Source: Helicobacter didelphidarum
GTDB lineage: Bacteria > Campylobacterota > Campylobacteria > Campylobacterales > Helicobacteraceae
NCBI RefSeq assembly: GCF_003364195.1
Contig: NZ_NXLQ01000001.1
Location: 62,001-126,000, forward strand
DNA: 64,000 bases
Direction: 5' to 3'
The notes under the pieces are model-generated. The model was not told where the DNA came from, ran no database searches, and saw only the letters and a list, made by a program, of their open reading frames with translations. Numbering within the stretch: the stretch's first letter is position 1; each line of letters opens with the position of its first letter. Shown here one piece after another: positions 17,468 to 27,538 of this stretch. The translations under genes were made by a program, and so were the position numbers.

Positions 17468-20100
17468 TGCAATATTGGTATAAGAGAATTTTTAGGATTT
17501 TATTTCCTTGCTTTTCTCTTTCATTAAAAGTTTTTATTATTTACTTACATTGGATTCTTTGTTTTATTTTTATTATATATTGTGGATTTCTCTTCTTTAG
17601 TTTTTCGCCATTTGATTATGGTAATATAGATGAAAAACAAGCTAAACAAAATCAAAAAAGGATAGAAGATGTAAGGCAACTTATTTATGAAAGAAAAATG
17701 AAAGAACAAGAATTAAAACCCCAAGAATCTTCCTTAATGAAAAATACTTTATTTACAATAACTAGTGATTCTTTAGAGTCCTCTGCGACACCATACACTC
17801 ATGAACAAATACAAGATTTGAAACAAAATCTACATTCCAGAGATTCTCAAGTAGATTCCAAAATAAACAATTCTTTTCATACAAGAAATTTTATTGATCC
17901 CTTTTTATCTCGTTATAGTAAAAGTGTATTTGATAGAAATGGGGAGCTTTTAAGCGTTTTTCTCAATAAAAATGAGCAGTGGCATATTAATGAAATAGGA
18001 GAGATTCCACAAAAACTTAAAACTTGTGTTATCCTTTATGAGGATAAAAATTTTTATTCACATTTTGGTGTTGATCTTTTTGCTATTGTTCGCACAATCA
18101 AAAATAATATTACGCATAATACCCGTGCTGGAGCGAGCACACTAAGTATGCAGGTTGTAAAACTTTTAGAATCTAATACACGCACTTATTCTAATAAATT
18201 TAAAGAGACTATTCACGCATTACGATTAGAGAATCTTTATAGCAAAGAAGAAATTTTACAAATGTATTTGAATAATGCACCTTATGGTGGTAATGTTGTT
18301 GGTTTTAAATCCGCTTCACTCCTTTATTTTTCAAAATTGCCTAAATCTCTAACTTGGGCAGAATCTGCCCTCTTAGCCGTACTTCCAAATGCACCTGGAT
18401 TGATGAACATTTCTAAAAATCGGTCTTTTTTAGAAAAAAAACGCAATACTCTTTTGCACAGACTTTATGAAAGAGGAATTATAGATTCTAGGATTCTTTC
18501 TTTGTCTTTAAGCGAACCTCTCCCAAAAGGCGTTCAATCACATGTCAATATCGCCCCGCATATATCATCTCGTGTTATTCGAGAGGATAAAAATCAACAG
18601 GTAATTTTTTATACAACAATCGATAAGGAGATTCAAAAAAGCTTTGAATTAGCTGCAAAAGAATATTATTATAAATTACAAAGACAAGATATTTCTAATC
18701 TGGCAGCAATCTTACTTGATACTCAAACTTCCGAAGTATTGGCTTATCTTGGCTCACAAGATTTTCTTGATATTGAAAATTTTGGGCAAATTGATGGAAT
18801 AATGGCAAAACGTAGTCCGGGATCTTTATTAAAACCTTTGTTGTTTGCCTTAAGTATCGATGAGGGTTTGATTGCACCAGAATCAAAGCTTATTGATGTT
18901 CCCTTGTTCTTTTCTAACTTTAATCCAAAGAATGCTTCATATAAATATTATGGCTTTGTGAGTGCATATCAATCCCTTGTGCGTTCGTTGAATATTCCTT
19001 TTGTGGGGCTTTTAAAAGAATATGGATTGACAAAATTCTTCTATACACTTAAAGATATTTTAAAATTTAATGATGATAATCCTATGCGTTATGGTTTATC
19101 GCTGATTCTCGGAACAAAAGAATTAAGCATGGAAGATATTGCCTCTCTTTATCTTGGACTTGGCAATATGGGTAAATTTGGTCGCATTTATTATACACTT
19201 CCTTATGATAAGATTCCGACAAAGAGTATTTTAACACAAGGGGCAAGTTACCTTACACTGCAAACAATGAAGGATCTTGCTAGGGCAGGTTTAGAAAATC
19301 TGCATAAAGACAAGAAAATTATTTCTTGGAAAAGTGGCACAAGCTATGGTAAAAAGGATGCCTGGGCTGCTGGTGTAACACCACAATATACACTTATTGT
19401 GTGGGTTGGAAATTTCACAGGAGAAGAGAATCCAAATCTTTCTGGAGTTGAGAGTGCAGGTAAATTATTTTTTGAATTATTTAGTGAGTTAAATTTTGTG
19501 GATAGAGAGTTCAATAAACCAAATGATTTAAAAGAAGTTGAAATTGATACACTTACAGGATATAGAATTACACAGGATTTGGAGTATTTTGGATTGGCAA
19601 AGACAACAATTTTATTGCCACAAGATTCAAAACCTTTGCGATCATCGCCATTTCTTAAAAAAGTATGGCTTGATAAGACAAAAACAAAAGAAATAGATTC
19701 TTTAAATAGCGATTCTTCACTCAATAGTGATTTTATTGAGGCTCTACCGAGCATTAAGCTCGACTTACCTATTAGTGTTCTCAATTATTACAAGTTACAA
19801 AATGTAAATATTTATTCAGTGAATAAATCACAATCAAAAAAAGATTCTACACTTAAAATTATTTATCCTTTAAATGATATAAGAATTGTCCAAACAAAGG
19901 ATTTTAACGCTACGCAAAATCTTATTATTCGCATTGCGAATCTCAAAAAGCAAAAAGTGCATTGGTATCTTGATAAAGAATATATAGGGAGTTTTTATGA
20001 CAATACATATGCATTGAATCTTGGTATTGGAAAGCATCATTTAATGATTATTGGTGAAGATGGCAAAAAAGACGAAATTTCATTTTATATTGATAAATAA
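17467..20100 (+). CDS. pbpC: Penicillin-binding protein 1C, bifunctional
   Basis: 877 residues: one N-terminal membrane segment, a GT51 glycosyltransferase domain with Glu192 in LYEDKNFYSHFGVD, then a transpeptidase domain with the SxxK box Ser453-Leu-Leu-Lys456 (in SPGSLLKP) and the KTG box Lys622-Ser-Gly-Thr-Ser626. A C-terminal BiPBP_C-like beta domain follows. It polymerises and cross-links peptidoglycan, and PBP1C is thought to act in repair together with alpha-2-macroglobulin, the overlapping upstream gene. The region 80-140 between the membrane segment and the GT51 domain is longer and more polar than usual (SLESSATPYTHEQ) and is rich in Asp-Ser/Glu-Ser pairs. It closes a two-gene operon. 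Confidence 0.93.
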   Translation: MQYWYKRIFRILFPCFSLSLKVFIIYLHWILCFIFIIYCGFLFFSFSPFDYGNIDEKQAKQNQKRIEDVRQLIYERKMKEQELKPQESSLMKNTLFTITSDSLESSATPYTHEQIQDLKQNLHSRDSQVDSKINNSFHTRNFIDPFLSRYSKSVFDRNGELLSVFLNKNEQWHINEIGEIPQKLKTCVILYEDKNFYSHFGVDLFAIVRTIKNNITHNTRAGASTLSMQVVKLLESNTRTYSNKFKETIHALRLENLYSKEEILQMYLNNAPYGGNVVGFKSASLLYFSKLPKSLTWAESALLAVLPNAPGLMNISKNRSFLEKKRNTLLHRLYERGIIDSRILSLSLSEPLPKGVQSHVNIAPHISSRVIREDKNQQVIFYTTIDKEIQKSFELAAKEYYYKLQRQDISNLAAILLDTQTSEVLAYLGSQDFLDIENFGQIDGIMAKRSPGSLLKPLLFALSIDEGLIAPESKLIDVPLFFSNFNPKNASYKYYGFVSAYQSLVRSLNIPFVGLLKEYGLTKFFYTLKDILKFNDDNPMRYGLSLILGTKELSMEDIASLYLGLGNMGKFGRIYYTLPYDKIPTKSILTQGASYLTLQTMKDLARAGLENLHKDKKIISWKSGTSYGKKDAWAAGVTPQYTLIVWVGNFTGEENPNLSGVESAGKLFFELFSELNFVDREFNKPNDLKEVEIDTLTGYRITQDLEYFGLAKTTILLPQDSKPLRSSPFLKKVWLDKTKTKEIDSLNSDSSLNSDFIEALPSIKLDLPISVLNYYKLQNVNIYSVNKSQSKKDSTLKIIYPLNDIRIVQTKDFNATQNLIIRIANLKKQKVHWYLDKEYIGSFYDNTYALNLGIGKHHLMIIGEDGKKDEISFYIDK

Positions 20101-20311
20101 TATATTTATAAGAATATCTTAGATTTTGTATTTTAAGATTTCATAGATTAAAACTTTATTTTTGATATTATCGTTTGGGTTTGTTATAGAGCTATGCTTA
20201 TTCATAAGAACAGAGTTAAATATAGTCTTGAATTTTATTTTGATTTTATTGTTGATAAGTTAAGAGGATAACGATATTATAAACACATTTTGATATTCTC
20301 AAAGGATCAAT

Positions 20312-20713
20312 ATGGGTGAATTACAAGAAATTATGCGATTTTTAGATGCAAATCGCATTCAAATTCTAAGCACTATATCTGATAATAAGCCAATTTCTCG
20401 TCCTATTGGGAGTGCGATGCTTTGTAATGATAGAATCTGGTATTGTATGAATAATGATAAACCTATGTTTTCACAACTTCAGCACAATCCATTTATATGT
20501 ATTTGTGTTTGTGCATCTGATTTTAGTTGGATACGCATACATGCAAAAGTTGTTTTTAGTAATAATAGGGAGATAAAATATATTTACTTACAACGTCCAA
20601 CAAGTAGTTTTAAGAGTGTTGATGACCCTCGTTTTAGTATTTTTTACCTTACTCATATTCATGCACAAATTTATAGAAAAGGGCAACTCAAAGAATTTGT
20701 TGTTAAAGAGTAA
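20312..20713 (+). CDS. Pyridoxamine 5'-phosphate oxidase-like flavin-binding protein
   Basis: 133 residues matching the small FMN-binding split-barrel family. Features are an N-terminal helix (ELQEIMRFLDANRI), a strand pair ILSTISDNKPISRPIGSAM, WYCMNNDKPMFSQLQHNP and a strand ICICVCASDFSWIRIHAK. Members reduce or bind flavin, F420 or haem degradation products, and the substrate cannot be fixed here. The AAAGGATCAAT site before the ATG supports the start. It is monocistronic with about 210 bases before it. The family assignment is good; the function is open. Confidence 0.75.
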   Translation: MGELQEIMRFLDANRIQILSTISDNKPISRPIGSAMLCNDRIWYCMNNDKPMFSQLQHNPFICICVCASDFSWIRIHAKVVFSNNREIKYIYLQRPTSSFKSVDDPRFSIFYLTHIHAQIYRKGQLKEFVVKE

Positions 20714-20930
20714 AATTATGATTTTAATTTTAAAATTTTATCTTTTGTAGATATTCCATAAATCTAAAGCCATAAGATTATATTTTATAATTTTTATATT
20801 TCATAGGTTTCTTGGCTGATGTTAAAAATATAGAGAATAACTATTAAATAGTAATATTTTTTAGAATTTATTCATCAAAGATTTACTAAAGTAAAATTGA
20901 AAATTTTATTGTAGTTTTATGCTTTTTGGC

Positions 20931-20936
20931 TATAAT
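20931..20936 (+). promoter_or_regulatory. -10 element for the HsdR-like gene
   Basis: TATAAT preceded by TGGC, 39 bases before the ATG at 20975. AT-rich DNA upstream fits the genus promoter style. Confidence 0.5.
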
Positions 20937-20974
20937 TGCAATATTAACAATTCAATTTTATGGAGAGTTACTGC

Positions 20975-22057
20975 ATGAGCTTAAATGATAAATTTTTAGA
21001 ACTAGCACAACGTGTGAAAAATCAAAAAGATAATATAAAAACAGAAGAAGCCACAAAACATAGTCTTGTTTTGCCGTTTTTAAATTCACTAGGCTACGAT
21101 GTTTTTGATAATCAAGTCATTGTTCCTGAATTTACTGCGGATATTGGCACAAAAAAAGGTGAAAAAGTAGATTATGCGATTCTAAAAGATGGTAAACCAC
21201 TCGTATTAATAGAAGTTAAAAATCATAATGAAAATTTAGATAATCATCATAATCAGCTTGTAAGATATTTTCATGCAGTTGCAGAAGTGAAGTTCGCAAT
21301 ATTAACAAATGGTATAGAATATCGTTTTTTTTCTGACATAGAGAATAATAATATTATGGATAAAACTCCGTTTATGGTCTTTGACTTAGAACATATAAGG
21401 CAAAAAGATCTTAAAGAATTAGAAAAATTTACTAAAGAACAGCTTGATGTAGAATCTATTGTAAAGTTCGCAAGTATTACAAAAAATCATAAGCAGATTC
21501 AAGAAATTTTTAGAACGCAAATAGAAAGTCCAGATGATGAGTTTGTAAAATTCTTTGCTATACGAATGACAAATAAGAGAATGACAGAAAATATTATTAA
21601 CGAATATAGAATCCATATTAAAAAGGCACTCCAAGACATTATCAATGATTTAGCAAGTGAGAAAATTATAGCTGTGAAAAATTCTCTATCAAAAGATGAA
21701 AAAGAAGATTCGCATACAGAAGATCATGAAGATGAAAACTTAATTGTAACAACAGAGGAAGAATTGCAGGGTTTATATATTGTTAAAAGTTTCTTTGTGG
21801 AGTTTAAAGATTTTAATATTGAACGCATTTCATATAGAGATACAATTAGCTATTTTGGGATTATTGCTGATAATAATCTTAGGAAATGGTTTTGTCGATT
21901 ATGGTTTAACGGCACAAAGAAATATATTACTATCCCAACACACGAAAAAGATCAACGAATTGATTTAGAAAATGTCTATGATCTTTATAAGTTTAAAAAT
22001 GAGATTATTCAAAGTTTTGAATTAAAAACAGATTCTAAGCTAATAAATGGCAATTAA
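20975..22057 (+). CDS. Orphan HsdR N-terminal-like nuclease domain protein
   Basis: 360 residues. Residues 20-120 resemble the N-terminal endonuclease domain of type I restriction HsdR subunits: Glu24/Glu25, Asp66, then Glu80-Val-Lys82 in VLIEVKNH form a PD-(D/E)XK core, followed by Gln94-Leu-Val-Arg-Tyr98, the QxxxY motif of this nuclease group. There is no DEAD-box motor, and no hsdM or hsdS lies nearby, so it is not a complete restriction enzyme. Residues 170-230 are helical, 230-250 acidic, and 255-350 form a beta-rich unrecognised domain (LQGLYIVKSFFVEF). Standalone proteins of this type are widespread, but their role is unclear. GGAG nine bases ahead supports ATG 20975 over ATG 20960. 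Confidence 0.7.
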   Translation: MSLNDKFLELAQRVKNQKDNIKTEEATKHSLVLPFLNSLGYDVFDNQVIVPEFTADIGTKKGEKVDYAILKDGKPLVLIEVKNHNENLDNHHNQLVRYFHAVAEVKFAILTNGIEYRFFSDIENNNIMDKTPFMVFDLEHIRQKDLKELEKFTKEQLDVESIVKFASITKNHKQIQEIFRTQIESPDDEFVKFFAIRMTNKRMTENIINEYRIHIKKALQDIINDLASEKIIAVKNSLSKDEKEDSHTEDHEDENLIVTTEEELQGLYIVKSFFVEFKDFNIERISYRDTISYFGIIADNNLRKWFCRLWFNGTKKYITIPTHEKDQRIDLENVYDLYKFKNEIIQSFELKTDSKLINGN

Positions 22058-22163
22058 AAGTTATGTTATTTTGCATTCTATAATTTATCTAAAAGTTAGT
22101 TAAAGATGAGTAATTGTTATAGATTCTCTATGGAAAATATATTGTAATTTGAGCTTAGCAATT

Positions 22164-23210
22164 TCAAACTATTTTGCGTAATATCAAATAGAGTGAAACA
22201 AATGTTGTGATTGGAATAACTATGCAAGTGAGCAGGAATGAAGCGATAACTTGCATCACTTTATCAATCATCTCATCAAGATAATTTATGGCAATTTGTA
22301 ATTTATTTATCACATTTTCTTTTATAAATGTCAAATTCTTGGGAGTATTCTTCATCTCATCGAGAAATTTCTCAGTTGTGTTCATTGTAGATTCTAACCA
22401 TTTTGGGGTTGTAAAGAATGAATTTGTATTTTTTGACAAGAATTTATTATTTTTATCTACCGATTGTGTATCTTTAATGTCCAATTTTAAAGAAGATTCT
22501 GTTGTTTGAGAATCTTGCTGTTGTATATCTTGTGTTATTTTATATCCAAGTCCATCACTTAGTGATTCTAATTCTTTATTTTGGATTTGAATATATTTGA
22601 TAGTTTCTTTATAGTCATCTTGCAAATATATTGTATAGATACTATGACTTAAAAAAGCACTTAAAGGAAAAGAAATCCACAAAAGAAGAGAAAATTTTAT
22701 TATAAAAACACCCACAGCATCACAAATTGCATATCTCTTTTTTAATGAATGTGAAAGTAAGAGGAGAAATAATCCACATGGAAATAGAATCTTAAATACC
22801 AAAAAAGTAATAAACCCAAGAGAAAATTTTTGTAAAAGTATTGTGATAATAAGCATAAAAAGAACTGAAGACACTCTCTCAAGATTATCATTAATTGCAG
22901 CAAGTAGCTCTCCAGGTGCGAGGCTTAAGCCAATTCCAAAAGGTTGAAATGAGATTTGTGTATGTTGGAATATAGCTACAAATTTTGTAACGAATTTTAC
23001 ACTTACCCATACTACACCAAGTTGTTTTAAAGTGTCATCATAGTATTGCATTGTGTAAGATTCTATAAAATTCATAATTGGGATATTACTTTCATTTTGG
23101 TTATGTGGTTGCAACGGAAGTGTGAGAAAAATAATCAAAAACAAACATAAGAAAAAAATTTTTAGATATTTTGCATTTTTATGTATTTTTTGCGAACATT
23201 TTATATTCAT
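22164..23210 (-). CDS. Unrecognised multi-span membrane protein
   Basis: 348 residues that I do not recognise. A hydrophobic N-terminal segment (FFLCLFLIIFLTLP) looks like a signal or anchor. A periplasmic stretch follows with SFQPFGIGLSLAPGELLAAI, then three or four strong membrane segments between residues 105 and 205. A polar loop (about 215-290) is rich in Ser, Asp and Gln, and a last membrane segment ends the protein (CIVIPITTFVSLYLIL). The extended -10 at 23237-23245 and AAGGAATACTG just ahead of the ATG support the start. It is flanked by an HsdR-like gene (convergent) and a small ORF (divergent); the context does not suggest a role. Confidence 0.65.
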   Translation of the reverse strand: MNIKCSQKIHKNAKYLKIFFLCLFLIIFLTLPLQPHNQNESNIPIMNFIESYTMQYYDDTLKQLGVVWVSVKFVTKFVAIFQHTQISFQPFGIGLSLAPGELLAAINDNLERVSSVLFMLIITILLQKFSLGFITFLVFKILFPCGLFLLLLSHSLKKRYAICDAVGVFIIKFSLLLWISFPLSAFLSHSIYTIYLQDDYKETIKYIQIQNKELESLSDGLGYKITQDIQQQDSQTTESSLKLDIKDTQSVDKNNKFLSKNTNSFFTTPKWLESTMNTTEKFLDEMKNTPKNLTFIKENVINKLQIAINYLDEMIDKVMQVIASFLLTCIVIPITTFVSLYLILRKIV

Positions 23211-23236
23211 CAGTATTCCTTATAAGAGGTTATAGA

Positions 23237-23245
23237 ATTGTAACA
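23237..23245 (-). promoter_or_regulatory. Extended -10 promoter of the membrane-protein gene
   Basis: Read on the minus strand: TGTTACAAT, 27 bases before the start codon at 23210. Confidence 0.45.
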
Positions 23246-23478
23246 TACATACAATAAATTCTAATTTGATAAATTGAGTAAGCATTATATGATATATTAT
23301 TATATTTTTTATCATCATAATGAACTTAGAAAAGGAATTGACATATTGTAATATATATAAATTGAAGTTTGTTTAAAAAAAAACGCTACAATTTTCCTAT
23401 GAAATATTTAAGATTCATAACAAAGACATTAAAGTATATCACTTGTAACTATTGTTTAGTTTCCTAAAAAGGCAAGAT

Positions 23479-23742
23479 ATGAGCAAAGATTATATTGTTC
23501 GAGAGGGCATTCTTGATGTGTTGGAAATCACTTTTATTATGAATGTCATGCGTAAAAAGAAAATGAGAAATGAGTTTTGGCGGACGAAAATGGTAAATAA
23601 TAGAAAACGTATTGTTGCAAATGAATCTGAATTGCGTAATCTCTATGATTTTTTTCAAAACTATAATGCAAAAGGAAAAAAAATTATTGTTACAATAATT
23701 TTAAATAAACTAGAAGCATTCTTCATATCTTTAGAAAAATAA
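23479..23742 (+). CDS. Small basic hypothetical protein
   Basis: 87 residues, not recognised. The sequence is rich in Arg and Lys in the middle (NVMRKKKMRNEFWRTKMVNN) and predicted mostly helical, ending ILNKLEAFFISLEK. AAAGG followed by CAAGAT precedes the ATG at 23479, which I prefer over an in-frame TTG at 23452. Upstream lies an A9 run (23375-23383). Codon content and the ribosome site argue for a real gene; the function is unknown. Confidence 0.5.
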   Translation: MSKDYIVREGILDVLEITFIMNVMRKKKMRNEFWRTKMVNNRKRIVANESELRNLYDFFQNYNAKGKKIIVTIILNKLEAFFISLEK

Positions 23743-23986
23743 TATATTTTTTGTTATATTTTTGATAATTATTGCAATATAAATTTAGAAAAACATTAAA
23801 ATTATTCTTTCAAGATTGAATTTTTAGAATAAGTGGAATTGTCAAACTTGTTTTCATGTATTTCAAATAATTATGATACATTTATTTTTGCGATGATTAT
23901 TTATAAAAATTATTATTTTTGATTTGCTAGAAATTAGGGTAATAAAGAATATTGATACTATTTGTATCTTAATTTAGGATTTTGAT

Positions 23987-24673
23987 ATGTTAGAACATTT
24001 TGCAATAGATTTTAATCTTATATTAGATAAAGATTTTATAATCTCTATGTTGCCATTATTTCAAAAAGCTTTTTTCTTAACATTAGAAATTTCATTTTAT
24101 GGAATCTCATTTGCTATTTTACTTGGTTTTGTTATTGCATTAATTGTATATTATAGAATCCCTTATCTTTTTGGACTATCGCGTGTTTATATTGAAATTT
24201 CTCGTAATACTCCTTTAATTATTCAATTATTTTTTCTTTATTTTGGGTTAGCATATTGGGTCGAAATCTCGAATTTTTGGTGTGCTATAATCGGCGTTAC
24301 TTTTCTTGGAAGTAGCTACATGGCAGAATCTTTTCGTTTGGGGTTTGTATCTATTAAAGATTCTCAAATAGAATCTGCACTTTCACTTGGTTTGAGTAAA
24401 ATACAGATTCTGAAATTTATTATTTTTCCGCAAAGTATTACTCTTGCTTTACCATCTATTTGTGCTAATGTTTTGTTTTTAATTAAAGAAACTTCTATTA
24501 TTGGAGTCATTGGTTTGCAAGACTTAATGTCGGTAACAAAAGAAATTATTGGAAACTATGGACAAACAAATGAGGCATTATTTATGCTGATTATTGCATA
24601 TCTAGTTGTTTTATTACCTCTAAGCTTTCTCTTTTCGTGGCTCGAGTATTTTTTTCGTAAATATGTTTTATAA
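23987..24673 (+). CDS. Polar amino acid ABC transporter permease (HisM/GlnP family)
   Basis: 228 residues with about five membrane segments and the permease signatures LTLEISFYGISFAILLGF and ISRNTPLIIQLFFLYFG. The EAA loop reads ESALSLGLSKIQILKFIIFPQ, the site that docks the ATPase. It belongs to the His/Glu/Gln/Arg/opine permease subfamily. Neither a binding protein nor an ATPase is adjacent, so it must borrow partners encoded elsewhere. Its stop codon is only nine bases before metX, so the two are probably one transcription unit; that hints at a link with methionine or homoserine metabolism, but this is inference. Confidence 0.88.
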   Translation: MLEHFAIDFNLILDKDFIISMLPLFQKAFFLTLEISFYGISFAILLGFVIALIVYYRIPYLFGLSRVYIEISRNTPLIIQLFFLYFGLAYWVEISNFWCAIIGVTFLGSSYMAESFRLGFVSIKDSQIESALSLGLSKIQILKFIIFPQSITLALPSICANVLFLIKETSIIGVIGLQDLMSVTKEIIGNYGQTNEALFMLIIAYLVVLLPLSFLFSWLEYFFRKYVL

Positions 24674-24682
24674 GGGGGATTG

Positions 24683-25960
24683 ATGGAAATACCAAATGAT
24701 ACGCAATCCAAAACATCAATACAAGGGGATATATCCCCACATAAGGGAGAAGATACCAAATTATTTCCACAGAGAGAAGTTGTGTGCAATAATCAACAAA
24801 GCAAAGATCTTAGAGAATCTCAAGGCTGCGAGCATTCTTGTAATTCTTTGAACATGCAAACTCACACAAAAATTTTTACAAACCCTCTTTATCTTACTTC
24901 TGGAAGAATTTTAGAACCCTATCAAATTATTTATGAAACTTATGGCACTTTAAATGATGACAAAAGCAATGCTATTCTTATAACACATGCATTAACCGGT
25001 AGCCATCATTGTGCTGGACGATATGAACATGAAAAAAAAGTTGGCTGGTGGGATAATATGGTGGGAGATCATAAACCCATTGATACAACGAAATATTTTG
25101 TTATTTGTGCAAATGTGATTGGTTCATGTTATGGTTCTACTTCTCCAATTAGCCCTATTTATGGAAGTTTTGGCGACAATGGTTATTATAGATTTAAGTT
25201 TCCTGTGATTACCATTCAAGATATGGTAAAGGCAATAAGAATTTTATTAAACTCTCTTGAAATCTCTTGCTTGTATGCGGTGATTGGTGGTTCTATGGGG
25301 GGAATGCAAGCTCTTAGTTTTGCCATTCTTTATCCTAAAAGTGCACGTGCATTTATTCCTATTGCAATGAGTTATTCAAGCAATCCACAAGTTATTATGA
25401 TAAATAAAGTTATGCGAGAAATTGTTATGTTAGATTCTGATTTTAAGGGTGGAAATTATGCAATAAATAGTGGGGAATTGCCTGCATTTAAAGGTTTACA
25501 AATTGCACGTATGCTTGGGTTTAGCCAATATATTTCGTTAGCTACTATGCAAAAGAAATTTGCTCGAAATTATGTTGGGACAGATGGGGCATTTGATTTA
25601 TTGGGGAGATTTGAAATAGAACGATATTTAGATTATAATGGTGCAAATTTTACTAAGTATTTTGATCCATTATGTTATCTTTATCTTATTCGTGCGCTTA
25701 GCATGTATGATGCCACTCTTGGCTTTGATAATTTAGAGAATGCACTCAAAAAGATAAAATCACCACTTCATTTAATCGGTTTTAGTGGCGATAATATGTT
25801 TCCCATAAATGAAATGTTGGAAATTAAAAAATGTATGGATATGCTCAATATTCCATGTACCTTTTATGAAGTTCAAAGTGATTATGGACATGATAGTTTT
25901 CTCGTTGAAGTTGAAAAGTATGGGGAGTATGTAAAGGATTTAATAGATAATATAAAGTAG
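24683..25960 (+). CDS. metX: Homoserine O-acetyltransferase
   Basis: 425 residues. The alpha/beta hydrolase core contains LITHALTGSHHCAGR, the nucleophile elbow GGSMGGMQALSFA with Ser204, GFSGDNMFPI (Asp) and YGHDSFLVE (His). The enzyme acetylates (or in some lineages succinylates) homoserine for methionine synthesis. The first 55 or so residues form an extension absent from typical MetX, polar and Cys/Gln/Ser-rich. Its DNA contains the palindrome GGGGATATATCCCC (24725-24738), which would form a hairpin about 40 bases after the start codon. AAGGGGGATTG immediately before ATG 24683 makes this start convincing; the internal Met at 24852 lacks a ribosome site. Confidence 0.93.
   Translation: MEIPNDTQSKTSIQGDISPHKGEDTKLFPQREVVCNNQQSKDLRESQGCEHSCNSLNMQTHTKIFTNPLYLTSGRILEPYQIIYETYGTLNDDKSNAILITHALTGSHHCAGRYEHEKKVGWWDNMVGDHKPIDTTKYFVICANVIGSCYGSTSPISPIYGSFGDNGYYRFKFPVITIQDMVKAIRILLNSLEISCLYAVIGGSMGGMQALSFAILYPKSARAFIPIAMSYSSNPQVIMINKVMREIVMLDSDFKGGNYAINSGELPAFKGLQIARMLGFSQYISLATMQKKFARNYVGTDGAFDLLGRFEIERYLDYNGANFTKYFDPLCYLYLIRALSMYDATLGFDNLENALKKIKSPLHLIGFSGDNMFPINEMLEIKKCMDMLNIPCTFYEVQSDYGHDSFLVEVEKYGEYVKDLIDNIK
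24725..24738. repeat. GC-rich palindrome inside the 5' part of metX
   Basis: GGGGATATATCCCC is perfectly self-complementary and unusually GC-rich for this genome. It lies in codons 15-19 of metX within the N-terminal extension and could form an mRNA hairpin that affects early translation. Confidence 0.6.
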
Positions 25961-26137
25961 GGTTATGTTCTACAATGCGACTTTGCTTTCAATATAAAAG
26001 TAGAGATTCTGAATAGCTTTTTATTAAAATTTTGAAAAAATCGTTAGGTTCTTGTTTTATCTTTGAGTTATCTATGTCTGATTGCAGTTCTAGTATCAAG
26101 AATATCGTTTTAAATTATTTATTCACTCCAAAATTAG

Positions 26138-27289
<1,152 letters not shown>

Positions 27290-27538
27290 ATAAGATTATT
27301 TTTTACTTTATGTCTTATGCCCTACATGTAGCATAAATTTAATATTAAAGATTCTATAAAAAATAGAACGATATTATAGATAGTATTTTATATATAAATA
27401 TAGTAATAAGTATTATTTGTTTATTTTAAGATAGTAGAATAATCTTTATTGTATTCTGATAATTTCTATGGTAAATATTAAAAGATGAATGAAATAAACA
27501 GAGTTTGTCATTGAAATGCAGTAATAAAAGGATATATA

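Noticed and set aside
19344-19784. 146-residue minus-strand open frame opposite pbpC
   Set aside because: It lies entirely within the PBP transpeptidase/C-terminal coding region and has no ribosome site.
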